A DNA stretch of 13,995 nucleotides from an uncultured Eubacteriales bacterium (lineage in GTDB: Bacteria; Bacillota; Clostridia; Oscillospirales; Oscillospiraceae). This document shows, piece after piece, positions 7,485 through 13,890 of this stretch. The stretch covers positions 1 to 13,995 of the forward strand of contig URPI01000042.1 of NCBI GenBank assembly GCA_900549705.1. The letters are read 5' to 3'. The translations under genes and the position numbers were made by a program. Below the pieces are notes generated by a model. The model saw only the letters and a program-made list of their open reading frames with translations. It was not told where the DNA came from and did not search any database. Positions within the stretch are counted from its first letter, which is position 1; each line of letters begins with the position of its first letter.

Positions 7485-8626
7485 TTCGTCACCTCAAAAA
7501 CCGTCTTGCCGTCAATGATGACCCGCTCCAGCACGGCATCCGCCGCCAGGGAGGGCAGCGCCGACCACACCAGAATATCGGCATCCATGCCCACTGCCAG
7601 AGAGCCAACCCGGTCTTCAATGCCCAAAATTCTTGCGGCATTCACCGTGACCATGCCCAGCGCCCGCACCGGGTCCATGCCCTTGCGGACGGCCTCGCCG
7701 ATTTCATACAGCAGCATATTGATGGCGGTCACAGGGCCGTCGGTCATCACCGCCACGTTCACGCCCCGGTCATCCAGCATCTTGCAGCACCCATAGTCCA
7801 GTTTGCCGCCCTCGCCAGGGAACAGCGGCTCACAGGTAGGTCCAAAAACCACACCCTTCACATGGGGGTCAGCCAGTTCGTCGGCAAAGTCGCTGGCACC
7901 CTGGGCGTGATCCATGGTCACCAGAATGTCAAATTCCTTGGCAATTTCCAGCAGGGTCATCATGTCGTGCATATAGGAATGCACCTTCAGCGGAATCTTT
8001 TTTTCAATCACGGGGATGCCGTGTTCCAGCCCCAGGTCATAGGGGGGGAGCTTCGTGGCATCGTCACCGGCGGCAGCCTTCTTTGCCATGTAGTCCTTCA
8101 CGTCCCGCAGGTACTTTTTCATCAGGTTTGCGATGGCCATACGGGTCATGGGTGCCATTTTCTTTGCTGCATAGCAGCCCTTGGGGTTGATGCCCATGGC
8201 TGCTTTCAGCGCCACCGGGTCCTTGATTAACCGGTGTTCCCCGGCGGATTTATAGGCCATGCCCCAGCCACACACCACGTTGGCAGAGCCGGGAATCAGG
8301 CAGGAAGTGGTAATGCCCTGCTCAATGGCATAGCCGAAGCACTTATCCTTGGGGTTGATGCCATAGTAAGCATCCAGTTCCGGGGTCAAGGGATTGGTAA
8401 TCTCGTTCAGGTCTTCGCCCAGGGGTGTCAGGTCGGCAATGCCGCCAATGTGACTGTGGGCATCCACAAAGCCGGGAGTGACCACCTTTCCGGCGGCATC
8501 AATCACCGTCTCGGCGCTCAGATTTTCGCCGATGGCGGCAATCTTTCCGTTCTCCACCAAAATATCCGCCTTCACCACACCGGCATCCGCCATGGTGTAG
8601 ACCAGTGCATTTTTAATTACATACAT
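7481..8626 (-). CDS. Metal-dependent amidohydrolase, imidazolonepropionase-like
   Basis: This is a 381-residue amidohydrolase-superfamily enzyme, probably cytoplasmic. The N-terminal beta sandwich leads to PGFVDAHSHIG, where His57 and His59 form the HxH metal motif. Further expected ligands are His216 or His220 (KVHSYMHD), His240 (MDHAQGA) and Asp296 (MTDGPV). The C-terminal ending GSLAVGMDADILVW is typical of the superfamily. The PGSANV segment at 112-117 fits the imidazolonepropionase-like subgroup. Some relatives of this type hydrolyse dipeptides such as Xaa-Pro, which would suit the neighbouring prolyl oligopeptidase and peptide importer, but the substrate cannot be read from sequence. 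The start ATG at 8626 has AAGGAGAT upstream and overlaps the end of the preceding paralogue by 10 bases. The gene lacks other histidine-utilisation neighbours, so true imidazolonepropionase is unlikely. Confidence 0.88.
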   Translation of the reverse strand: MYVIKNALVYTMADAGVVKADILVENGKIAAIGENLSAETVIDAAGKVVTPGFVDAHSHIGGIADLTPLGEDLNEITNPLTPELDAYYGINPKDKCFGYAIEQGITTSCLIPGSANVVCGWGMAYKSAGEHRLIKDPVALKAAMGINPKGCYAAKKMAPMTRMAIANLMKKYLRDVKDYMAKKAAAGDDATKLPPYDLGLEHGIPVIEKKIPLKVHSYMHDMMTLLEIAKEFDILVTMDHAQGASDFADELADPHVKGVVFGPTCEPLFPGEGGKLDYGCCKMLDDRGVNVAVMTDGPVTAINMLLYEIGEAVRKGMDPVRALGMVTVNAARILGIEDRVGSLAVGMDADILVWSALPSLAADAVLERVIIDGKTVFEVTK

Positions 8627-9774
8627 TTCAGCGCATCTCCTTCCTGATAGGTCACTTCGCCGCCGATAAAGGTGCGGACAATGCGAGCCTGCCAGCTGGT
8701 CAGGGGATCCTCCGTCCAGATGACCAAATCCGCCCGTTTGCCCGCCTCCAGGCTGCCGGTCACGCCGTCAATGCCCAGAATCTTCGCCGGGTTGGAGGTA
8801 ATCAGAGGCAGCACCTTGTCGCTGTTGTGGCACAGCCGCATCATCTCCATGGCGTTCCACAGGCAGTCCTCCCGGGCTGCCAGCGTCCCGGCGCTGCCGC
8901 TGAGGGCAACCAGTGCGCCCTTGTCTACCAGGGCTGCAATGCCCTTCTTATCCAGATGCATGGCATCTTCGTCCAGGGGCATGGCCGCCGTATGCACCAC
9001 CACAGGAATCTGCTTTTCAACCAACTCCGTCTCGCTGCCGTCCAGCTCATAGCCGTTGACAATGACCAGGCGGAGCTTTTCATAGGGAGCCGTGATTTCC
9101 ATCACCCGCTCCATGGCGAGCTTACTGTCGCAGGTGATAAACAGGGGAAGTTCTCCTTCCACCACCCGCTTCAGGGCAATCAGCTTTTCATCGGCGGGCT
9201 TGTCCGCCTCCTGTTTGTATTCCGCCGCCTTGCGCAGCTGCTCCTTCAGCGTGGTAAAAATCCACATCCGGGTCATGGGGGCGGCAGGACGGGTGCCGTA
9301 GGTCTGCTTGAGGGCGTTGGTGACAGAGGCCATCATGCCGATGTCCCGCTTGAGCACCATCTTATAGGGGTTCACGCCCTCCACCGTAAAGGCCGCAATC
9401 ACGCCGCCAAAAAGGTTGTTTTCCGTGGGTGCAACACCGCAGGCAGTCATGCCAAAGGCAGACAGCTGCTGCGCCGTTGCCGCCCGGCCATTAAAGGCAT
9501 AAAAGGCATCCAGCTCCGGCATAATGGGGGCGCTGGTTTCGTCGTTGTCATTGGCGGAAGGGCGAATCTCCGTCATGGAGCCGTTTACACCCCAGTTGGA
9601 AACCGCCTGAATAAAGCCGGGCAGGATGTCCATTCCCCGGGCATCAAACACATCTTCGTTTGCTTGGGGTTCCAGGTGATTTCCCACCTCTGCAATGCAG
9701 CCGCCGGCAATGCGAATATCACCGGGATAGGTGCTGCCAATACCATTGTGAATGGTTCCGTTTTTGATAAGCAC
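8617..9774 (-). CDS. Degenerate amidohydrolase homologue (probable pseudoenzyme)
   Basis: This is a 385-residue, uninterrupted amidohydrolase-superfamily protein and the first gene of the operon. Homology to the next gene is clear: LPGFIQAVSNWG aligns with TPGFVDAHSHIG, PELDAFY with PELDAYY, and PMTRM and the closing GSLEAGKRADLVIW also align. Every expected metal ligand is replaced: the HxH pair by Val58 and Asn60, the later histidines by Thr214 and about Gly241, and the catalytic aspartate by about Ser294. It therefore probably does not catalyse hydrolysis and may be a structural or regulatory partner of its paralogue. The start is set at GTG 9774: it gives the normal MLIKNGTI opening and has AGAAGG 9 bases upstream. 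A longer open frame to 9834 would begin inside a terminator hairpin and add an atypical N-terminus. The assignment of lost ligands rests on a by-eye alignment. Confidence 0.85.
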   Translation of the reverse strand: MLIKNGTIHNGIGSTYPGDIRIAGGCIAEVGNHLEPQANEDVFDARGMDILPGFIQAVSNWGVNGSMTEIRPSANDNDETSAPIMPELDAFYAFNGRAATAQQLSAFGMTACGVAPTENNLFGGVIAAFTVEGVNPYKMVLKRDIGMMASVTNALKQTYGTRPAAPMTRMWIFTTLKEQLRKAAEYKQEADKPADEKLIALKRVVEGELPLFITCDSKLAMERVMEITAPYEKLRLVIVNGYELDGSETELVEKQIPVVVHTAAMPLDEDAMHLDKKGIAALVDKGALVALSGSAGTLAAREDCLWNAMEMMRLCHNSDKVLPLITSNPAKILGIDGVTGSLEAGKRADLVIWTEDPLTSWQARIVRTFIGGEVTYQEGDALKCM

Positions 9775-9795
9775 GCTGGGATACCTTCTTTCCGA

Positions 9796-9801
9796 ATTGT
9801 A
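9796..9801 (-). promoter_or_regulatory. Possible -10 element of the peptide operon
   Basis: The minus strand reads TACAAT here, one base off consensus, 22 bases before the GTG start. No acceptable -35 hexamer exists 16-18 bases upstream, where the sequence is the stem of the preceding terminator. A promoter here would need an activator, or the operon is read by leakage through the terminator. This is weak evidence only. Confidence 0.3.
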
Positions 9802-9805
9802 CAGT

Positions 9806-9847
9806 AAAATAAAAAGGCGAGGATGTAATCGCATTTACATCCTCGCC
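9806..9847 (-). terminator. Terminator of the TetR-type gene
   Basis: A perfect 13-bp stem (9816-9828 with 9835-9847, loop TCGCAT) is followed on the minus strand by TTTTTATTTT. It lies 26 bases after the stop codon of the regulator gene and 32 bases before the GTG of the operon's first gene. It should separate the two transcripts. The stem contains GATGTAA/TTACATC halves, so it might also serve as a protein-binding palindrome for the operon. Confidence 0.85.
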
Positions 9848-9872
9848 ATTGTATCGCAGGTGTGGACAGATG

Positions 9873-10505
9873 TCAATCACCCACAGATTTTTCATTCTCA
9901 TTTTCGGCATACTGCCCTTTAATTCCCAGTCGAAGCAGGTCATAATATACAAAATGCTGAATATTTTTTACCTCCTCCGGGTCCTCTATGCCTTGTTTGT
10001 TAATAAAACGCTGTATATTATACGATAAAGTGCTATAGATATACACTGTTAAATCAATATTGAGGTCGGGGCGAACCTCTCCGGCTTGCTGCATTCTCAG
10101 CAGGTTGTAGCGAATCGGCGCATCATCGAAAAGTACGCCTTCAAACACCATCTTTGCCAGCACATTTTCTGGAATATGCTGCCAGGAAACCAGAAATTTT
10201 CTCTCATTGTCCGTATAGCATTCACCCATCCTGATTTTCTGAACAATAAAATCGTCCATATCCCAAGCCAGGTTTTCCGGAAAAGTCTCCCTGTCCAGCA
10301 GCGTCTTCATTAAGTAAATATACAGGTCATCCTTACTGTCAAACCAGCGGTAGAGCGTTGCGGAATTGATTTTCAGTGTCCGGCAAATCAGCCGTGCCGT
10401 CACCGCGTTGTACGGATGCTGTGCATATAACGCCACTGCCGTTTCTTCAATTTTCCTTCGCACGTCCTCGCTGAGCCTCAGGTACGCCTCTTTTGGTGTT
10501 CCCAT
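9873..10505 (-). CDS. TetR/AcrR-family transcriptional regulator
   Basis: This is a 210-residue DNA-binding repressor-type protein. The N-terminal helix-turn-helix lies at about 35-55 (VTARLICRTLKINSATLYRWF) followed by SKDDLY, the TetR pattern. The C-terminal ligand-binding half is helical and not recognisable as to ligand. The start is chosen at ATG 10505 because GGAGGG lies 4-5 bases before it. Two upstream in-frame ATGs (10517 and 10553) lack ribosome binding sites, and the latter sits inside a repeated box downstream of the predicted transcription start. It faces away from a MATE pump gene, the usual layout for a local regulator of an efflux pump, and three copies of a TATCCAAAC-type box around its own start suggest autoregulation. 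It is also just upstream of the peptide operon but is separated from it by a terminator. Targets are inferred. Confidence 0.9.
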   Translation of the reverse strand: MGTPKEAYLRLSEDVRRKIEETAVALYAQHPYNAVTARLICRTLKINSATLYRWFDSKDDLYIYLMKTLLDRETFPENLAWDMDDFIVQKIRMGECYTDNERKFLVSWQHIPENVLAKMVFEGVLFDDAPIRYNLLRMQQAGEVRPDLNIDLTVYIYSTLSYNIQRFINKQGIEDPEEVKNIQHFVYYDLLRLGIKGQYAENENEKSVGD

Positions 10506-10517
10506 AATTCCCTCCAT

Positions 10518-10574
10518 ACGTTTGGATATCCCATCTCCTGCTTTGTTATCCAAACAATTATTTTATCCAAACGT
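10518..10574. promoter_or_regulatory. Cluster of three TATCCAAAC boxes, probable operator
   Basis: ACGTTTGGATA at 10518-10528 is the exact reverse complement of TATCCAAACGT at 10564-10574. A third copy, TTATCCAAAC, lies at 10546-10555, exactly 17 bp before the same ten bases at 10563-10572. The rightmost box covers the predicted transcription start of the TetR-type gene and the other two lie in its leader. This is a typical repressor position. That the TetR-type protein binds here is inference. Confidence 0.6.
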
Positions 10575-10576
10575 AG

Positions 10577-10604
10577 ATTATACCACAATTTTTCACAAAC
10601 ACAA
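10577..10604 (-). promoter_or_regulatory. Promoter of the TetR-type gene
   Basis: The minus strand has a perfect TATAAT (10577-10582 on the plus strand as ATTATA). TTGTGT lies 16 bases upstream (10599-10604), matching the -35 consensus at three positions. The predicted start near 10570 falls inside the TATCCAAAC box cluster, leaving a leader of about 65 bases before the chosen ATG. Confidence 0.6.
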
Positions 10605-10676
10605 CTGTTATTATCTTTTACCTTCCCGGATTTTGCAGCGGAATTTCTGTGTCGGCATATCTCCCGCGCTCCCGCC

Positions 10677-10705
10677 TTGACACTTCAATCTTCCTCCGCT
10701 ATACT
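10677..10705 (+). promoter_or_regulatory. Promoter of the MATE pump gene
   Basis: A perfect -35 TTGACA (10677-10682) is followed after 17 bases by TATACT (10700-10705), one base off consensus. The predicted start near 10712 gives a leader of about 28 bases containing GGAGGT. An open frame that appears to begin with TTG at 10677 is simply this -35 element. GTCCAAAACAGGAC at 10712-10725 is a short imperfect palindrome at the start site and shares TCCAAA with the boxes near the regulator gene. Confidence 0.8.
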
Positions 10706-10739
10706 ATTGCCGTCCAAAACAGGACTTCGGAGGTCTTTC

Positions 10740-12068
10740 ATGGAACAGTCAGATTTATTCGGAACGGAAAAAATCAGCAAACTTCTGCTGCATCTGGCAC
10801 CGCCGGTGATGCTGGCACAGCTGATACAGGCACTTTATAACATTGTGGACAGTCTCTTTGTGGGGCGGTATTCGGACAGCGGCCTGACTGCCCTATCCAT
10901 CATTTATCCCCTACAGCTGCTGATGATTGCCTTTGCCGTCGGAACCGGTGTGGGCATCAACACCGTGATGGCTGCAAAGCTGGGCATCGGTGACAGAGAA
11001 ACTGCAAATGAATATGCCGGTGTGGGCACGCCACTGGCTGCTGCACTGTGGCTGCTGTTCGCCGCCGTCTGTTGGGCAATCATGCCCGCCTATGCCCGGA
11101 TGTCCACCGATTCCGAGGCCGTGATTGCGGACGTGGTGACCTATGGCCGGATTGTATGTATTTTTAGCTTTGGGTTGTTTCTGGAGAGCACCTGGACAAA
11201 GGTGCTGCAAGCCAACGGCAATATGAAAACGCCCATGTTTGCCCAGATTCTGGGTGCGGTGACCAACATCCTGCTGGACCCGCTGCTGATTTTCGGCCTG
11301 AAAATGGGCATTGCCGGCGCTGCCGTGGCTACCGTCGCAGGGCAGATGGTGGCCGCCCTGATTGTGATGCGCAAGGGCTTCCGCAGGCCACCAAAGTCGG
11401 CACTTTTCCCCCACCACATCAGGGAGATTTTTCGCCTGGGACTGCCCAATATTTTGATGCAGTCGGCCTATACCTTTTACATTCTGGGACTGAATCTGAT
11501 TCTTGCCACCTTCAGCGATGAAGCCGTTACCGCCCTGGGGCTTTACTACAAGTGGCAGACCTTTTTCTTCATCCCCCTGGGTGCAATGCAGACCTGCATC
11601 GTGCCCGTTATCAGCTATAATTTTGCCGCCCACAACATCGACCGCTGCAAGAAAACCCTGAACGATTCCGTTCTGTTCGGCGTTGCACTGATGGCACTGG
11701 GGACGTTGTGCTTCGTTTCCATTCCCACCCAGATGCTGCGGGTATTCACCAGTGACGAGCAGGTGATTGCCATTGGCCGGGTTGGCTTCCCCTTCGTGGG
11801 AGTCAGCTTCATTCCCATGGTAACGGCGCAGATATTCCCGGTGTTTTTCCAGGCAGTCGGCTCCAGCCTGAAAAGCTCTGCTCTGCCCGTAATACGGACG
11901 GTGGTGCTGTTTGTGCCCCTGGGGTATCTGTTCTCCCGGCTCGGCCTCAACTGGTTCTGGCTGGCTTTCCCCGTCACCGAGACGCTGACCAGCTGCGTGG
12001 GGTTTGCATTTTACCACCAGTTTTTGACAAAAGAGTGTCCCAAAATGATGAGCGGCGGCAAATGCTGA
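10740..12068 (+). CDS. MATE-family multidrug efflux transporter
   Basis: This is a 442-residue membrane transporter of the multidrug and toxin extrusion family (MepA/NorM/DinF type), expected to export cationic drugs or metabolites in exchange for sodium ions or protons. It has the family opening APPVMLAQLIQALYNIVDSLFVGR (about residues 20-43) and about twelve hydrophobic segments in two pseudo-repeated halves. The internal motifs QANGNMKTP and LDPLLIFG are typical of the first half. The start is ATG 10740, with GGAGGT five bases upstream and a near-consensus promoter. It is transcribed away from the TetR-type gene, whose product may control it. The stop is followed by a 150-base gap and a two-way terminator. 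Substrate and coupling ion cannot be told from sequence. Confidence 0.93.
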   Translation: MEQSDLFGTEKISKLLLHLAPPVMLAQLIQALYNIVDSLFVGRYSDSGLTALSIIYPLQLLMIAFAVGTGVGINTVMAAKLGIGDRETANEYAGVGTPLAAALWLLFAAVCWAIMPAYARMSTDSEAVIADVVTYGRIVCIFSFGLFLESTWTKVLQANGNMKTPMFAQILGAVTNILLDPLLIFGLKMGIAGAAVATVAGQMVAALIVMRKGFRRPPKSALFPHHIREIFRLGLPNILMQSAYTFYILGLNLILATFSDEAVTALGLYYKWQTFFFIPLGAMQTCIVPVISYNFAAHNIDRCKKTLNDSVLFGVALMALGTLCFVSIPTQMLRVFTSDEQVIAIGRVGFPFVGVSFIPMVTAQIFPVFFQAVGSSLKSSALPVIRTVVLFVPLGYLFSRLGLNWFWLAFPVTETLTSCVGFAFYHQFLTKECPKMMSGGKC

Positions 12069-12084
12069 ACCATCCGTACCCCCG

Positions 12085-12222
12085 GATTTCGGGCGGATGC
12101 GATCCGCCCCTGCGGTTGACGATGTGCAAACCGGTTTCTGAGTGGTATCGAACCGGGCGGGTTAGGGCACCAACGTATTCGTACTATGTCCGTAGCGTCA
12201 TTGTCCGGCGGCACTGCCGCCC
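12085..12222. repeat. Palindrome-rich intergenic segment, possibly a decayed repeat
   Basis: Between the convergent MATE and symporter genes lie an 8-bp stem with a 3-base loop (12091-12098/12102-12109) and a 6-bp GC-only stem (12207-12212/12216-12221), with AACCGG copies between them. None has a T-run, so these are not simple terminators. The style recalls the dispersed GC-rich palindromic repeats of clostridial genomes, but only one copy is present in this window, so repeat status is unproven. Confidence 0.3.
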
Positions 12223-12257
12223 AAAAAGCGCCCCTGGTTTTTCCAGGAGCGCTTTTT
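12223..12257. terminator. Bidirectional terminator between convergent genes
   Basis: AAAAAGCGC (12223-12231) pairs with GCGCTTTTT (12249-12257), and after one mismatch CCTGG (12233-12237) pairs with CCAGG (12243-12247) around a TTTTT loop. T-runs flank the hairpin on both strands. It lies 154 bases after the MATE stop and 10 bases after the symporter stop, so it can end both transcripts. Confidence 0.85.
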
Positions 12258-12267
12258 GACATCCAGA

Positions 12268-13659
12268 TTATTTCTTTTTCTCGGCAATCGCCTTCTGCTC
12301 CTGGCTCAGATTCTTCTCCACATTGAAAAACAGAATCATCACCGCGCAAATCAAATAGGCAATGGTTTCAATCCAAATGTAGTTGACGGAGGAAGCCGTC
12401 TGAATGTCCAGCATGGCGTTGAGCGCCTGGATGATGGCACCGCCGATGGGGGTAGCCGCCACCATGAGAGAGGAATAGATGGACATGGTCAGGCCGTCGG
12501 TGCGGATGCCGGTTTTATACTCCACATGGTCAATCACATCGGCCAGCATGGCAAGAATCAGATAGCAGGCAGGGGAAGATCCCAGACACTTGAGGGCAAC
12601 GCCAACACCCACAACCGCCAGGTTGCTGCCGCCCAGACCGGCAATCACGCCGCCAAGCACACCGATTGCCATACCCGCAAAGCAAAGTATCCGCTTGCTG
12701 AACTTGTTTGCCAGAGGAACCACCACCACGGCTGCAATGGCCATGGGGATTGCACCCAGCACTGCCAGGAGCGCCTGGGCAGCGCCGTTGGAATCGTTCA
12801 GAACATTCTGGCAGAAGAACACCATCGACCCATTCTTGACAGCACCGGCCCACTGGAAGCTCAGATAGAACAAAATGACAATCCACCACCACTTTTCGCC
12901 GGTAACGGCTTTCAGCTGCTGCCCCATGGACACGGTTTTCACGGCTGCGGTTTCCTGCTTGCCCATGGTTTCCTCGGTGACCCGCTCCCGGGTGAACAGG
13001 AATTGCAGATAGATGGTCAGGGCGGAGAAGATGGCAACCGCTGCCATGCAGATGAGCCAGCGGCTCTGGTTAGAAGGCTCATAGGTCAGCACATTGGCAA
13101 CCAGGATGGGGAACACCATAGAGCCAGCGCCCATCACACCCAAACCGGCCACATTGGTCATGGAAGCCAGGGCGCTGCGCTTGCCGCTGTCACGGGTCGA
13201 CAGGGGAATCATGGTGGAGTTTGCGGTATTGTAAATGGGGTAAGCCACAGCGTAATAGAGATTATAGGCAATGGCAATCCACACATAGCGTGCCGTTCCC
13301 TCAAAGGGAACCACAAACATCAGCACACTGGCAACGGAAAGCGTCAGTGCCGACAGCAGAATCCAGGGGCGCGCCTTCCCGGCCATGCTGCGGGTGCGCT
13401 CAATCAGCTGCCCCACCACCAGGTTGGCGGCCACAATCAGCACTGTGGAAACCAACTGGAGCACGGACAGGAAGCCCGCATTCAGCCCCAGCACATCGCC
13501 CAAATATGCTTGCAGAAAACTGGTGAAAATACCGGAGGATAGCATTGCGCCGAAGGGGCCGATGAAGTAGCCAATCAGCAGCTCCGGTGTTTTCACTGCG
13601 TCGGTGCGGATGCGGGTTCCAGCCCATGACTGCCGGAAGATGGATTTGTTTTTGCTCAT
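12268..13659 (-). CDS. GPH-family (MFS_2) sugar:cation symporter
   Basis: This is a 463-residue membrane protein of the glycoside-pentoside-hexuronide:cation symporter family, part of the major facilitator fold (MelB relatives). About twelve hydrophobic segments are seen with a central cytoplasmic loop at roughly 223-256. Family marks are GKARPWI at 94-100 after membrane segment 3 and the long motif at 372-390 (ADVIDHVEYKTGIRTDGL), equivalent to the conserved ADxxDYxEWKTGxR of the family. The sugar and the coupling ion are not predictable. The start is ATG 13659, with AAGGAG nine bases upstream; an in-frame GTG at 13683 would put that ribosome binding site inside the gene. No sugar hydrolase or regulator accompanies it in the window, so the substrate context lies outside or the gene stands alone. 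Confidence 0.9.
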   Translation of the reverse strand: MSKNKSIFRQSWAGTRIRTDAVKTPELLIGYFIGPFGAMLSSGIFTSFLQAYLGDVLGLNAGFLSVLQLVSTVLIVAANLVVGQLIERTRSMAGKARPWILLSALTLSVASVLMFVVPFEGTARYVWIAIAYNLYYAVAYPIYNTANSTMIPLSTRDSGKRSALASMTNVAGLGVMGAGSMVFPILVANVLTYEPSNQSRWLICMAAVAIFSALTIYLQFLFTRERVTEETMGKQETAAVKTVSMGQQLKAVTGEKWWWIVILFYLSFQWAGAVKNGSMVFFCQNVLNDSNGAAQALLAVLGAIPMAIAAVVVVPLANKFSKRILCFAGMAIGVLGGVIAGLGGSNLAVVGVGVALKCLGSSPACYLILAMLADVIDHVEYKTGIRTDGLTMSIYSSLMVAATPIGGAIIQALNAMLDIQTASSVNYIWIETIAYLICAVMILFFNVEKNLSQEQKAIAEKKK

Positions 13660-13677
13660 GTTTTTAATCTCCTTTTT

Positions 13678-13773
13678 GGGCACGATTCAAAGACAGTGCA
13701 GATGCCCTGGGTCAATGTCTGCTTTCTGCCGCGGGCAGCACGGGAACGTATTTTCGGGTTATTCGTCGTGCCC
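13678..13773 (-). promoter_or_regulatory. Leader of the symporter mRNA with a long-range inverted repeat
   Basis: The predicted leader is about 130 bases. GGGCACGA and TCGTGCCC (13678-13685 and 13766-13773 on the plus strand) are exact reverse complements. The 3' arm ends just before the AAGGAG ribosome binding site. A short CTGCC/GGCAG hairpin lies between the arms. No known riboswitch class was recognised; this may be a structured leader or chance. Confidence 0.3.
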
Positions 13774-13797
13774 CACTTTCAGAAAGCTTTATCATTT

Positions 13798-13826
13798 ATT
13801 CTATCATCTTTTGTAACGCAAAACAA
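13798..13826 (-). promoter_or_regulatory. Possible promoter of the symporter gene
   Basis: The minus strand reads TTGTTT (13821-13826), a 17-base spacer and TAGAAT (13798-13803). The -10 is one base off consensus and the -35 matches at three positions. It is the best promoter-like pair in the upstream region. Confidence 0.45.
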
Positions 13827-13890
13827 GCCGCTATCACCGCAAAATTTTCCAGATGACCGATGCGCGGCGAATAGGAAACACCCCGGTTGA
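13827..13890. other. Unassigned stretch between symporter promoter and intron-like edge
   Basis: No reading frame, hairpin terminator or recognisable element was found. It may be flanking DNA or decayed intron sequence. Confidence 0.3.

Noticed and set aside
5526..7796. Plus-strand open frame of 756 codons opposite the prolyl oligopeptidase and amidohydrolase genes
   Set aside because: It lies antisense to two well-supported genes with catalytic motifs. Its translation has no recognisable domain and its openness follows from the codon bias of the real genes. It has no ribosome binding site of note.
7481..8626. Assignment of the intact amidohydrolase as HutI (imidazolonepropionase)
   Set aside because: No other histidine-degradation gene is nearby and the context is peptide uptake; only superfamily-level similarity is visible.
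9775..9834. N-terminal extension of the degenerate amidohydrolase to an ATG at 9834
   Set aside because: That ATG lies in the loop region of a perfect terminator hairpin, the added 20 residues do not fit the family, and GTG 9774 has a ribosome binding site.
10677..10739. N-terminal extension of the MATE protein to TTG at 10677
   Set aside because: The TTG is the first half of a consensus -35 element, and ATG 10740 has GGAGGT at the right distance.
10911..12017. Minus-strand open frame of 368 codons opposite the MATE gene
   Set aside because: Its composition is low-complexity (Gly, His, Gln) and it is the reverse of a clear membrane transporter gene.
12256..13542. Plus-strand open frame of 428 codons opposite the symporter gene
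   Set aside because: It is a His/Gly/Gln-rich shadow of a membrane protein gene, and its start overlaps the two-way terminator.
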